Positions 55,321 to 64,000 of a stretch of 64,000 nucleotides of DNA are shown here, piece by piece (the first letter of the stretch is position 1; every line of letters starts with the position of its first letter). The DNA is from Streptococcus equinus (GTDB taxonomy: Bacteria > Bacillota > Bacilli > Lactobacillales > Streptococcaceae). A program made the position numbers and the translations under genes. Under the pieces are notes generated by a model that was given only the letters and a program-made list of their open reading frames with translations, ran no database searches and was not told the origin of the DNA. Where the stretch lies: assembly GCF_900101445.1 (NCBI RefSeq), contig NZ_FNKE01000001.1, positions 1,433,200 through 1,497,199 on the forward strand, in the 5' to 3' direction.

Positions 55321-57225
55321 TTAATCTTCTTGGTTACGATGGTGTTTTTGTTTGCCTTCCAAGTAAACCATCAAGATAGAAATATCAGCTGGGTTAACCC
55401 CTGAAATACGGCTTGCTTGTCCGATAGTTTCAGGATTAATTTTCTTGAATTTTTGACGAGCTTCTGTCGCAATAGAATCGATATCATCCCAATCAATATT
55501 AGCAGGGATGCGTTTTTCTTCCATGCGTTTCATCTTAGCCACTTGATCAAGCGCTTTGTTGATGTAACCTTCGTATTTGATTTCAGTTTCCAAAAGTTCA
55601 ATTACTTTACTATCAAGTTTTTCTTCAGCAGGACCGACAAAACTTGTTGCAATTTCATAATTGATTTCTGGACGACGCATGAATTCTTTTGCTGTCAAGG
55701 CGTCTGTCAATGGTTTGAAACCAAGTGCTTCAATACGTGCATTAGTTTCCTTGACTGGCTTGATTTTAAGACTTGACAATCTTGTCAACTCATTGTCAAA
55801 TTGACGTTTACGGTTCAAGTAACGTTCATAGCGTTCTTCATCAACCAAACCAACACGGTGACCAATTTCAGTCAAACGCATATCGGCATTATCATGACGC
55901 AAAATCAAACGATATTCTGCACGACTTGTCAACAAACGATAAGGTTCCAAAGTTCCTTTTGTTACCAAGTCATCAATCATAACACCAATGTAAGCATCAC
56001 TACGTTTTAGAATCATTTCTGGTTTACCTTGAACTTTAAGTGCGGCATTGATACCAGCAACAATCCCTTGTCCTGCAGCTTCTTCATAACCTGATGTACC
56101 ATTGGTTTGACCTGCAGTAAAGAGACCAGAAATTTTCTTAGTTTCAAGTGTTGCACGCAATTGGTGTGGCAAAACGATATCATACTCAATCGCATAACCT
56201 GTACGCATCATTTCAGCATTTTCAAGCCCTTTAATTGAGTGAACCAATTCTTTTTGAACATCCTCAGGAAGACTTGTTGACAATCCTTGAATGTAAACTT
56301 CTTCAGTTTCGCGTCCTTCAGGTTCTAGGAAAAGTTGGTGACGTTCTTTGTCCGCAAATCGAACAATTTTATCTTCGATAGATGGGCAGTAACGAGGACC
56401 TACCCCTTTAACAATCCCTGAGAACATTGGGGCACGATAAAGGTTTTTATTGATAATATCGTGGCTTGTTTGGTTAGTATATGTCAACCAGCAAGGAATT
56501 TGATCTTTGAGATAATCTTCATCATTTGACATGAATGAGAAATGATTTGGTTTTTCATCACCTGGTTGAATTTCTGTTTCGTCATAATTGATAGAACTTG
56601 CTTTAACACGTGGTGGTGTTCCTGTTTTGAAACGACCAATTTCAAGACCAAGCTCTTTCAAGTTATCAGCAAGTCCGATAGAAGCCAAGCTGTTATTAGG
56701 ACCAGATGAATATTTGAGTTCTCCTAAAATGATTTCTCCACGAAGAGCTGTACCTGTAGTGATAACAACTGCTTTGGCTGAAAATTTCTGGTTAGTAGCT
56801 GTACGAACACCAACAACTTTTCCATCTTCAACTAAAACTTCTTCAATCATTGATTGACGCAAAGTCAAGTTTTCTTGTTGTTCAACAGTATGCTTCATTG
56901 TACGTGAGTAAAGGGCCTTATCAGCTTGAGCACGAAGAGCACGCACCGCTGGACCTTTACCAGTATTAAGCATTTTCATTTGGATGTAAGTCTTGTCAAT
57001 GTTTTTACCCATTTCTCCACCAAGGGCATCGATTTCACGAACGACAATCCCTTTAGCAGAACCTCCGATTGCAGGGTTACATGGCATAAAGGATAACATT
57101 TCCAAGTTGATTGTAGCGAGCATTGTTTTACAACCCATACGAGCTGCAGCCAAACTAGCTTCGACACCAGCATGCCCTGCACCAACAACAATTACATCAT
57201 AATTTTCAGCAAATTCATGTATCAT
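55321..57225 (-). CDS. mnmG: MnmG (GidA), tRNA U34 modification enzyme
   Basis: With MnmE it installs the 5-carboxymethylaminomethyl group on wobble U34. The 634-residue flavoprotein has the FAD dinucleotide motif [19 protein letters not shown], then [11 protein letters not shown], and the C-terminal MnmE-binding domain. A perfect TTGACA-N4-TGTCAA palindrome lies within the gene at 55773-55788. mnmA, encoding the thiolase acting on the same base, lies about 2 kb away. Confidence 0.97.
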   Translation of the reverse strand: MIHEFAENYDVIVVGAGHAGVEASLAAARMGCKTMLATINLEMLSFMPCNPAIGGSAKGIVVREIDALGGEMGKNIDKTYIQMKMLNTGKGPAVRALRAQADKALYSRTMKHTVEQQENLTLRQSMIEEVLVEDGKVVGVRTATNQKFSAKAVVITTGTALRGEIILGELKYSSGPNNSLASIGLADNLKELGLEIGRFKTGTPPRVKASSINYDETEIQPGDEKPNHFSFMSNDEDYLKDQIPCWLTYTNQTSHDIINKNLYRAPMFSGIVKGVGPRYCPSIEDKIVRFADKERHQLFLEPEGRETEEVYIQGLSTSLPEDVQKELVHSIKGLENAEMMRTGYAIEYDIVLPHQLRATLETKKISGLFTAGQTNGTSGYEEAAGQGIVAGINAALKVQGKPEMILKRSDAYIGVMIDDLVTKGTLEPYRLLTSRAEYRLILRHDNADMRLTEIGHRVGLVDEERYERYLNRKRQFDNELTRLSSLKIKPVKETNARIEALGFKPLTDALTAKEFMRRPEINYEIATSFVGPAEEKLDSKVIELLETEIKYEGYINKALDQVAKMKRMEEKRIPANIDWDDIDSIATEARQKFKKINPETIGQASRISGVNPADISILMVYLEGKQKHHRNQED

Positions 57226-57347
57226 GATTTTAATTACAATATCAAGTAAACCTTAGCCAACTTTCAATCAAACAAAATGGTCAAAAAATCAGCTAACCTA
57301 CTTAAAGCATTCCTTTCCAAATATAAAATGATTTCTAAAACACAAAA

Positions 57348-57408
57348 ATGATCAAAGCTTTGAAAATGTAAACCAAAAAGGCCTACAATTCCCATGAGCT
57401 TTGACCAT
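57348..57408. repeat. Long-range inverted repeat between rpiB-like gene and mnmG
   Basis: ATGATCAAAGCT pairs with AGCTTTGACCAT, one mismatch, across 37 bases. It could fold at the 3' end of the RpiB-like transcript or be an operator pair. No T run follows. Confidence 0.35.
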
Positions 57409-57443
57409 CATCGTCATTGTTATGATTATTGTATCAAATTGAG

Positions 57444-58082
57444 TTAAAAAGTCAATTTAATTGCTGATAATTTTTCAAGCAATAATTGATTTTTTCCGTT
57501 CATCATCATATCGTTATAAAAACCTTCTCGAAGTAGGATTTTTCGAAGAAGATTACGATCAAGTTGATCTAGAATATCAATAAAAGAGCGTTTAGTGATT
57601 GTTGCTAATTCAACCACTTTGTCAGTATCTTGTCGTTTGCGTCCAGCATCTTCTTTGGGATAACCACAACCAAAGTCATCTTCAAATAACTTATCTAAAG
57701 TGTACTGTAAATTCAGTTCACCAGACCAGCCAAAATTTAGTCCCAAAGGTAAAGAAGCGACATTGCCATTATTAATACGGCCAAAAAGATAAGCATCTTG
57801 TGGTGTTTGGATAAAACCACAACGTAAGCCAGGTAAGCTATTACAAGCAAGCATCATCCCCTGACCTGATGAACAACCTGTTACAACAAAATCAAGGGTT
57901 TGCGTTTCAATCAATAGACTAATCATAACAGCCACTTCGACATATGAAAAGTTATCTGTCTCTTCTGGAAACATCCCAAAGTTAACAACTTCGTGTGCTC
58001 CCTTTACAGCTTTCTGTACTGACTGAAACAAGAGTTCATTAATGTCAGATCTTGTACTCGCTTGAATAACTCCCACTCTCAT
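57444..58082 (-). CDS. RpiB/LacA/LacB family sugar-phosphate isomerase
   Basis: A 212-residue protein. The N-terminal half follows the RpiB/LacAB fold, with VVTGCSSGQGMMLACNSLPGLRCGF supplying the active-site Cys and the phosphate-binding glycines. A C-terminal extension beyond the usual 150-170 residues includes helices around RQDTDKVVELATITKRSFID. The exact substrate (ribose 5-phosphate or a tagatose/galactose 6-phosphate) is not predictable, and no lac or pentose genes lie beside it. Confidence 0.8.
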   Translation of the reverse strand: MRVGVIQASTRSDINELLFQSVQKAVKGAHEVVNFGMFPEETDNFSYVEVAVMISLLIETQTLDFVVTGCSSGQGMMLACNSLPGLRCGFIQTPQDAYLFGRINNGNVASLPLGLNFGWSGELNLQYTLDKLFEDDFGCGYPKEDAGRKRQDTDKVVELATITKRSFIDILDQLDRNLLRKILLREGFYNDMMMNGKNQLLLEKLSAIKLTF

Positions 58083-58139
58083 AAAATATTCTCCTAGCTC
58101 CTACTTTCAAAAGAAGTTGATGCCGTTGTCAACCCTTGC

Positions 58140-58155
58140 TTTACAAAGTTGTCAA
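58140..58155. repeat. 16-bp palindrome TTTACA-N4-TGTCAA abutting the mnmA stop
   Basis: One-mismatch copy directly beside the mnmA stop codon. A weaker copy, TTGATG-N4-TGTCAA, follows at 58117-58132. The sequence is nearly the same as at 1809-1837. Confidence 0.45.
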
Positions 58156-59418
<1,263 letters not shown>

Positions 59419-59459
59419 TTAGACTTATTTTTAAATCTTTTTCTCATTTTCTATAAAAG

Positions 59460-59505
59460 TAAGCGATTTATTATCGTTTACCCAATTCCTTTCCTTTGTT
59501 ATAAT
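59460..59505 (+). promoter_or_regulatory. Promoter of sdaAB-sdaAA with overlapping inverted repeat
   Basis: TTTACC, 17-base spacer, TATAAT (59477-59505). The inverted repeat TAAGCGAT-TTATT-ATCGTTTA (59460-59480) overlaps the -35 box and is a candidate repressor site. Confidence 0.6.
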
Positions 59506-59535
59506 AAGTAAGCATAGATTCTAGAAGGAGTAGAT

Positions 59536-60207
59536 ATGAAAAATCTAAAATTCCAATCCGTCTTTGATATTATCGGACCTGTTATGATTGGCCCATCAAG
59601 CAGCCACACTGCTGGTGCTGTTCGTATTGGAAAAATTGTTAACTCTATTTTCGGAGAAATTCCTGATTCCGTAACATTTCATTTATATAATTCATTTGCT
59701 AAAACTTACCGTGGACACGGAACTGATAAAGCACTCGTTGCTGGTATCCTAGGAATGGATACTGACAATCCAGATATTAAAAATTCATTAGAAATCGCTC
59801 ACCAAAAAGGAGTTCGCATTTATTGGGATATTTTAAAGGACAGTAATGCCCCTCACCCAAATACTGCTAAGATTACCGTTGAAAAAGGTGATAAAAACAT
59901 GAGTATCACAGGTGTATCAATTGGTGGAGGAAATATTGAAGTTACTGAACTTAATGGCTTCTCTGTTTCTCTTAAAATGAATACCCCTACTCTTATTATC
60001 GTTCACCAAGATATTCCTGGTATGATTGCTAAAGTAACAGATATTCTTTCTGAACACAATATCAACATTGCTCAAATGAATGTGACCCGCGAACGCGCTG
60101 GTGAAAAAGCCATTATGATTATCGAAGTTGACTCACGTGATTGTCATAAGGTTGTTGAACAAATCCAGCACATTCCGCACCTACACAACGTCAATTTCTT
60201 TGACTAG
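59536..60207 (+). CDS. sdaAB: L-serine dehydratase, beta subunit
   Basis: A 223-residue subunit of the iron-sulfur serine dehydratase, which deaminates L-serine to pyruvate and ammonia. It carries the GPSSSHTAGAVRIG motif and an ACT domain at the C-terminus (VHQDIPGMIAKVTDILSEHNINIAQM). AGAAGGAG precedes the ATG. The alpha subunit gene starts 11 bases downstream. Confidence 0.95.
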   Translation: MKNLKFQSVFDIIGPVMIGPSSSHTAGAVRIGKIVNSIFGEIPDSVTFHLYNSFAKTYRGHGTDKALVAGILGMDTDNPDIKNSLEIAHQKGVRIYWDILKDSNAPHPNTAKITVEKGDKNMSITGVSIGGGNIEVTELNGFSVSLKMNTPTLIIVHQDIPGMIAKVTDILSEHNINIAQMNVTRERAGEKAIMIIEVDSRDCHKVVEQIQHIPHLHNVNFFD

Positions 60208-60218
60208 AAAGGAAAAGC

Positions 60219-61091
60219 ATGTTTTATTCTATTAAAGAATTAGTTGAACAAGCCGATAAAGACTTTAACGGCAATATTGCTGAGCTAATGATCACCACAG
60301 AAACAGAATTGAGCGGACGTAGCCGTGATGAAATCATTCATATCATGAAGAAAAATCTTCAAGTCATGAAAAATTCTGTCACAGATGGACTCACTCCCAG
60401 TAAATCAATCAGTGGGCTGACAGGCGGAGACGCTGTCAAGATGGATGCCTACTTAAAATCAGGTAAAACCTTATCTGATACAACCGTTTTAACAGCTGTC
60501 CGAAATGCAATTGCTGTCAACGAACTAAATGCCAAAATGGGGCTTGTCTGTGCAACTCCAACAGCAGGCTCTGCTGGATGCTTACCTGCTGTCTTAACAA
60601 CAGCTATTGATAAATTAAACCTCTCTGAAGAAGAGCAGTTAGAGTTCTTATTCACTGCTGGTGCCTTTGGACTGGTTATTGGAAATAACGCTTCTATTTC
60701 TGGTGCTGAAGGTGGCTGTCAAGCCGAAGTCGGGTCTGCTTCAGCCATGAGCGCAGCTGCTCTTGTCAAAGCTGCTGGAGGCTCTGCTTATCAAGCTAGT
60801 CAAGCTGTAGCCTTTGTCATCAAAAATATGCTAGGCTTGATCTGTGACCCTGTCGCTGGTCTTGTCGAGGTTCCTTGTGTCAAACGCAACGCACTTGGAT
60901 CTAGTTTTGCCTTAGTTGCCGCTGATATGGCACTGGCTGGCATTGAATCACAAATTCCAGTTGATGAAGTTGTTGATGCCATGTACCAAGTAGGCTCTAG
61001 CTTACCAACAGCCTTTCGAGAAACTGCTGAAGGTGGTTTAGCAGCCACACCTACTGGTCGTCGCTTACAAGCTAAAATCTTTGGTGAATAG
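60219..61091 (+). CDS. sdaAA: L-serine dehydratase, alpha subunit
   Basis: A 290-residue subunit with the cysteine-bearing stretches CATPTAGSAGCLPAV, GAEGGCQAEVGSASAM and LICDPVAGLVEVPCVKRNA that hold the oxygen-sensitive 4Fe-4S cluster. It forms the enzyme with the beta subunit. A perfect 18-bp palindrome and a TTGACG-N4-TGTCAA element follow the stop codon. Confidence 0.95.
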   Translation: MFYSIKELVEQADKDFNGNIAELMITTETELSGRSRDEIIHIMKKNLQVMKNSVTDGLTPSKSISGLTGGDAVKMDAYLKSGKTLSDTTVLTAVRNAIAVNELNAKMGLVCATPTAGSAGCLPAVLTTAIDKLNLSEEEQLEFLFTAGAFGLVIGNNASISGAEGGCQAEVGSASAMSAAALVKAAGGSAYQASQAVAFVIKNMLGLICDPVAGLVEVPCVKRNALGSSFALVAADMALAGIESQIPVDEVVDAMYQVGSSLPTAFRETAEGGLAATPTGRRLQAKIFGE

Positions 61092-61094
61092 ACG

Positions 61095-61112
61095 ATAGTA
61101 TTCGAATACTAT
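61095..61112. repeat. Perfect 18-bp palindrome after sdaAA
   Basis: ATAGTATTC / GAATACTAT with no spacer. No T run follows, so it is not a standard terminator. It may be an operator for the HAD gene or a short RNA hairpin. Confidence 0.45.
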
Positions 61113-61131
61113 TTATTTGGTTCCTTGCTAA

Positions 61132-61147
61132 TTGACGGATTTGTCAA
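61132..61147. repeat. 16-bp palindrome TTGACG-N4-TGTCAA
   Basis: One-mismatch copy of the recurrent palindrome, flanked by AA and TT so that the arms extend to AATTGAC / GTCAATT. It is followed seven bases later by another TTGACA. Confidence 0.45.
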
Positions 61148-61179
61148 TTCTTGTTGACAAAATTTACAGGAGAGTAAAC

Positions 61180-61815
61180 ATGAAATCTATCTTATTTGAC
61201 CTTGATGGAACACTAGTAAATTCAAGTCCTGGTATTAAAGCAGCATTTAATTACGCTTTTGAAAAGTTACAACTACCTTTACAAACTGACAAAAAGTTGT
61301 CAACATTTATCGGACCACCTCTAGAAGTCACTTTTGGTCATTATTTTGAGCAAGCCGACGAAGTTAATCATGCTATCAAAACCTTTAGAGATTACTATGG
61401 TGAAAAAGGAGTCCACCAAGTCTCTCTTTACACTGGTATCGCAGAAGCTCTACAAGAATTAAACGACTTAAATTACTCACTATTTGTTACCACAAGTAAG
61501 CACCAACCTATGGCTAACTTGATGTTAACAGAGCTTGGTATTATTTCACACTTTAAAAAAGTCTATGGGTCTACTCCCGAGCACTTCCACAAAGCTGATG
61601 TGATTAAGGCCTGTCTAACTGAACAAGGCATTCAAGCGCATGATGCTGTTATCATCGGTGATACGAAGTTCGATATGATTGGTGGGCAAAAAACAGGAGT
61701 TCGAAGACTTGGGGTAACCTGGGGATTTGGTAGCCTAGAAAGCTTACAAGAACATGGAGCAGAAAGCATCTGTCACCATCCATATGATATTAAAAAAGCA
61801 CTATCATCTTTATAG
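61180..61815 (+). CDS. HAD family phosphatase
   Basis: A 211-residue haloacid-dehalogenase hydrolase with motif I FDLDGTLVNSS, motif II VTTSK, the conserved Lys in FHKAD and motif IV IIGDTKFDMIGG. Its helical cap resembles the PGP/GPH subfamily, so a phosphoglycolate-type substrate is possible. ACAGGAGAG precedes the ATG at 61180. An earlier in-frame start lies within the palindromic leader and lacks a ribosome-binding site. Confidence 0.88.
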   Translation: MKSILFDLDGTLVNSSPGIKAAFNYAFEKLQLPLQTDKKLSTFIGPPLEVTFGHYFEQADEVNHAIKTFRDYYGEKGVHQVSLYTGIAEALQELNDLNYSLFVTTSKHQPMANLMLTELGIISHFKKVYGSTPEHFHKADVIKACLTEQGIQAHDAVIIGDTKFDMIGGQKTGVRRLGVTWGFGSLESLQEHGAESICHHPYDIKKALSSL

Positions 61816-61833
61816 GATGATTAGTGCTTTTTC
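61792..61833. terminator. Bidirectional terminator
   Basis: AAAAAGCACTA ... TAGTGCTTTTT, overlapping the 3' end of the HAD gene and serving the convergent SLT gene. Confidence 0.8.
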
Positions 61834-61843
61834 TTCTATTAAA

Positions 61844-62512
61844 TTAGTATCCCCAAGCTGATAGTCCTTGAGTATTGTAAACTTTAATTGCTGTTGCAAT
61901 TTGATCTTGAACTGTTGCAGTTGATCCCCAACCTGGCATAGTCTGGAATAAACCAGATGCTCCTGAAGCATTGGCAACCGTTGGATCTCCATTAGATTCA
62001 CGTGCAATGATAGCTTCCCAAGTTGATTGTGGAACACCTGTTGCAGCAGCCATTTGGGCAGCGGCATCTGAACCAACAGCACCTGCTGTATTACCATTTG
62101 AAGCTACTGATGGTGCCGTTGGGGCTGTCGTTGAAGATGGTGTAGTTGCTGCAGCTACAGTCGTTGTATTATCAGTAGCTGAAGCAGCCTCAGCATAACT
62201 TGCTTCTGGTTCTTGAACATCTTCAGTAGATGATGCCTCAACTTCTTCAGTTTCTTCTGATGAGCTACTGCTAGACTCTTCTGAGTCTGCTGTAGTTGAA
62301 CTGATACTTGTTGATGACACTTCAGAGCTTTCAGAACTTGTTGACACAGCTTTCGCAGCTCCTGCCTCTGAACGAGTTGTAATAGTTTCTGCGAATGCTT
62401 CTATTTTTGGAATAAGGACAACAACCATTGCTACAACTAAAATAGCTCCAAGGATGCTGACAATAATATTTCTAATTTTTCTATGTTTTGCTTTAGTAAT
62501 CCTACTATACAT
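61844..62512 (-). CDS. Secreted lytic transglycosylase-like cell-wall protein
   Basis: A 222-residue secreted protein. The N-terminal signal/membrane segment ([21 protein letters not shown]) is followed by a long Ser/Glu- and Ala/Thr-rich low-complexity linker (about 55-150). The C-terminal SLT-like domain contains [20 protein letters not shown] and [11 protein letters not shown]. The Glu in RESNG is the likely catalytic acid. It is probably a peptidoglycan-cleaving autolysin. It shares an upstream motif with the LysM gene nearby, suggesting common control. Confidence 0.85.
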   Translation of the reverse strand: MYSRITKAKHRKIRNIIVSILGAILVVAMVVVLIPKIEAFAETITTRSEAGAAKAVSTSSESSEVSSTSISSTTADSEESSSSSSEETEEVEASSTEDVQEPEASYAEAASATDNTTTVAAATTPSSTTAPTAPSVASNGNTAGAVGSDAAAQMAAATGVPQSTWEAIIARESNGDPTVANASGASGLFQTMPGWGSTATVQDQIATAIKVYNTQGLSAWGY

Positions 62513-62587
62513 GTTAAATAAATATATACCTCTCTAGAACTCCTGTTTCCTATCATATAATTTATTTATTACTCGCAGATTGAAAAT

Positions 62588-62604
62588 ATGTTAAAAATAT
62601 TACA
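62588..62604 (-). promoter_or_regulatory. WalR(VicR)-like motif upstream of the SLT gene
   Basis: Minus strand TGTAATATTTTTAACAT, identical at 16 of 17 positions to the motif before the LysM gene. TGTAAT fits the first half of the WalR box TGTWAH-N5-TGTWAH; the second half is imperfect. Confidence 0.45.
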
Positions 62605-62665
62605 GAGATATTGAGATTAACCTCGTTTTTACTATGAAAACGCTAAAATTAAAGCTTTTGCAGAC

Positions 62666-62699
62666 ATAAAAAAGCTTGAAGATAAATTCTTCAAGCTTA
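62666..62699 (-). terminator. Terminator after the LysM gene
   Basis: AAGCTTGAAGA / TCTTCAAGCTT with a five-base loop and minus-strand T run. Between this and 62512 lie only the SLT promoter region and the WalR-like motif. Confidence 0.88.
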
Positions 62700-62763
62700 T
62701 CTATCTAATACTGGTAATTCGCTAAATAGTAAATAATATTAACTCTAAGAAAAGTCTCTTATC

Positions 62764-63369
62764 TTAGTACCAACCGTTAGCATTCCAGAATGCAAGGGCT
62801 GCTGACCATGAACCGTAACGTCCTGCTACGTATGAATCGGCAACGCGTTCTTGGTTTTCAGCTGACAAGTCACCGTTTAGGTATGACATTGTCAATTGGT
62901 AACGACCATAGTATTGACCGTTTTGAGCTGTGTAGCTACCGCTTGATTCGCGTTGAGCAATGATTTCTTTAGCTTGAGCATCTGAAGTACCCAAGTTTGA
63001 TGAGTAAGAAGTAGTTGTTGTTTCAGCTTGTGCAGCTGGTGCTGCTGCCGCTGAGTTATCAGTAGCTGCTGGAGCTGCTTCTACGGCTGCAGTTTCAGTT
63101 GTAGTTGCTGCTGGTGCAGTAGCTTCTGAATCTAGTTCCAAGATTTGACCTACAGTGATGAAGTCAACGTTAGCGATTTGGTTAGTTGAAGCCAATTTTT
63201 CAACTGTAGTGTTGTAAGTTACAGCAATTTCAGAAAGTGTATCTCCTGATTTTACTGTGTATGAATCAGCGTTAGCAACTGCTGGGGCAATAAGTGCTGC
63301 TGCTGCGGCTACACCGGCAAGACCAAGTTTAATAGATTTCGATTTAGTTTTAAAAATATTTGTTTGCAT
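62764..63369 (-). CDS. LysM-containing transglycosylase-like surface protein (Apf-like)
   Basis: A 201-residue secreted protein: signal peptide (LGLAGVAAAAALIAPAVANA, cleavage after AxA), one LysM domain (SYTVKSGDTLSEIAVTYNTTVEKL) that binds peptidoglycan, an Ala/Thr-rich linker (about 85-120), and a C-terminal domain (AKEIIAQRESSGSYTAQNGQYYGRYQL, ending FWNANGWY). The C-terminal domain resembles aggregation-promoting-factor and transglycosylase-like proteins. It is likely abundant and active in cell-wall turnover. The preferred codon bias suggests strong expression. Confidence 0.88.
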   Translation of the reverse strand: MQTNIFKTKSKSIKLGLAGVAAAAALIAPAVANADSYTVKSGDTLSEIAVTYNTTVEKLASTNQIANVDFITVGQILELDSEATAPAATTTETAAVEAAPAATDNSAAAAPAAQAETTTTSYSSNLGTSDAQAKEIIAQRESSGSYTAQNGQYYGRYQLTMSYLNGDLSAENQERVADSYVAGRYGSWSAALAFWNANGWY

Positions 63370-63445
63370 TATATGCTCCTTTTTTGTTTCAAAAATTAGT
63401 ACAGGCTATATAATACAGACTTAATGTTACTCTGGCTTTAGAGTT

Positions 63446-63462
63446 ATATTAAAAATATTACA
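63446..63462 (-). promoter_or_regulatory. WalR(VicR)-like motif upstream of the LysM gene
   Basis: Minus strand TGTAATATTTTTAATAT, the near-identical twin of the motif before the SLT gene, about 30 bases upstream of a TATTAT -10 box. Confidence 0.45.
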
Positions 63463-63480
63463 ATTAGATTCTTATAATAT

Positions 63481-63510
63481 AAAGAAAACGCCTACAGATT
63501 AGGCGTTTTA
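63481..63510 (-). terminator. Terminator after ecfT
   Basis: AAAACGCCTA / TAGGCGTTTT with a five-base loop, ending the ECF transporter operon. Confidence 0.85.
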
Positions 63511-64000
63511 GCTTTCTTTAAGATAAAATAAGAGAATTCCTAAAATTATGACAAGCAAAATGGTTACAGAATCTTTGATTTTCCACTGTAAAATTCGGTA
63601 TTTTGTGCGTCCATCTCCGCCTTGATAACCACGTGCTTCCATAGCAAGAGCCAAAGCATCTGCACGTTTAAAGCTTGAAGCAAAGAGCGGAATAAGAATT
63701 GGAATGATTGATTTAACCTTTTGAATCAGATTTCCTTCACCAAAATCAACCCCACGCGCTCGCTGAGCTTTCATAATACGTGTCGTATCATCCATCAATG
63801 TTGGAACAAAACGTAAGCTCAAAGACAGCATTAAGCCGATTTCATGAGCTGGCACCTTAAAACGAACAAATGGCTTCAACAATGACTCCACAGCATCTGC
63901 AAGGCTCAAAGGCGTTGTTGTCAAGGTTAATAGCGTTGAGAAAAAGATAATCAAAACAAAACGCATGAAAATTAATATTGCTTGATTAAACCCGTAACTA
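63508..64000 (-). CDS. ecfT: EcfT, energy-coupling factor transmembrane protein (5' end outside window)
   Basis: The scaffold subunit of the ECF vitamin/metal transporters, which couples EcfA ATPases to interchangeable S components. The visible part is the C-terminal 164 codons. FMRFVLIIFFSTLLTLTTTPLSLADAV is followed by the coupling-helix motifs MKAQRARGVDFG and LAMEARGY (Ala-Arg-Gly repeats). The frame remains open to the right edge, so the Met at 63966 is internal and not the start. Confidence 0.93.
   Translation of the reverse strand, partial: SYGFNQAILIFMRFVLIIFFSTLLTLTTTPLSLADAVESLLKPFVRFKVPAHEIGLMLSLSLRFVPTLMDDTTRIMKAQRARGVDFGEGNLIQKVKSIIPILIPLFASSFKRADALALAMEARGYQGGDGRTKYRILQWKIKDSVTILLVIILGILLFYLKES

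Noticed and set aside
63508..63966. Short complete EcfT protein starting at the Met at 63966
   Set aside because: The frame continues without a stop to the right edge, and the visible part matches only the C-terminal portion of EcfT.

Overview
The window is chromosomal DNA of a low-GC Firmicute, almost certainly a Streptococcus. The cinA-recA pair sits behind a SigX/ComX box. The mutS-mutL-ruvA-tag, argR/argS, gdpP-rplI-dnaB and mnmA/mnmG gene orders are also streptococcal. A type VIIb secretion locus whose effector resembles TelE, next to a pilus operon with its own signal peptidase, suggests the S. gallolyticus / bovis-equinus group. The species is inferred, not proven. No tRNA, rRNA, CRISPR array, insertion sequence or prophage was seen. 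No gene-free stretch exceeds about 290 bases.

Layout. 1-9.8 kb: DNA repair and competence genes on the minus strand (recA partial, cinA, an MFS exporter, tag, ruvA, mutL, mutS, a YlbF-type protein, argR). 10-20.4 kb: argS, an orphan bacteriocin-immunity gene, a CcpA-linked esterase-like hydrolase, two YitT membrane proteins translationally coupled to aspS, hisS, rpmF-rpmG, a 2'-5' RNA ligase-like protein and a small membrane protein. 20.5-28.9 kb: a pilus operon read leftward (signal peptidase I, 1465-residue adhesin, backbone pilin, class C sortase) with a divergent TetR regulator. 28.95-44.1 kb: a T7SSb locus. Core genes essA-esaB-essB-essC-esaA run leftward into an effector module: two small helical partners, a DUF4176 protein, an LXG toxin with a glycine-zipper tail, two tandem paralogous membrane immunity candidates and two related small proteins of unknown role. 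esxA is divergent with its own promoter. 44.4-50.1 kb: an envelope-associated PadR / DUF1700 / DUF4097 operon, a DUF1304 protein, and a YhgE/Pip protein with a divergent TetR regulator. 50.2-59.3 kb: housekeeping genes rpsD, veg, dnaB, rplI, gdpP, mnmG, an RpiB-like isomerase and mnmA. 59.5-64 kb: sdaAB-sdaAA, a HAD phosphatase, two secreted cell-wall proteins sharing an upstream WalR-like motif, and ecfT (partial).

How it fits together. EsxA and the LXG protein are the likely T7SSb substrates. The membrane channel is EsaA, EssA, EssB and the EssC ATPase, with EsaB accessory. The helical partners and DUF4176 protein probably deliver the toxin, and the tandem membrane proteins probably protect the producer. 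The pilus operon supplies secretion and maturation (signal peptidase), subunits, and the polymerising sortase.

The most unusual signals are the toxin module with duplicated immunity candidates, paired palindromic operators at three regulator genes, a terminator-like hairpin before the pilus sortase, and a recurrent 16-bp palindrome TTGACA-N4-TGTCAA far more frequent than chance, with no factor I can assign.
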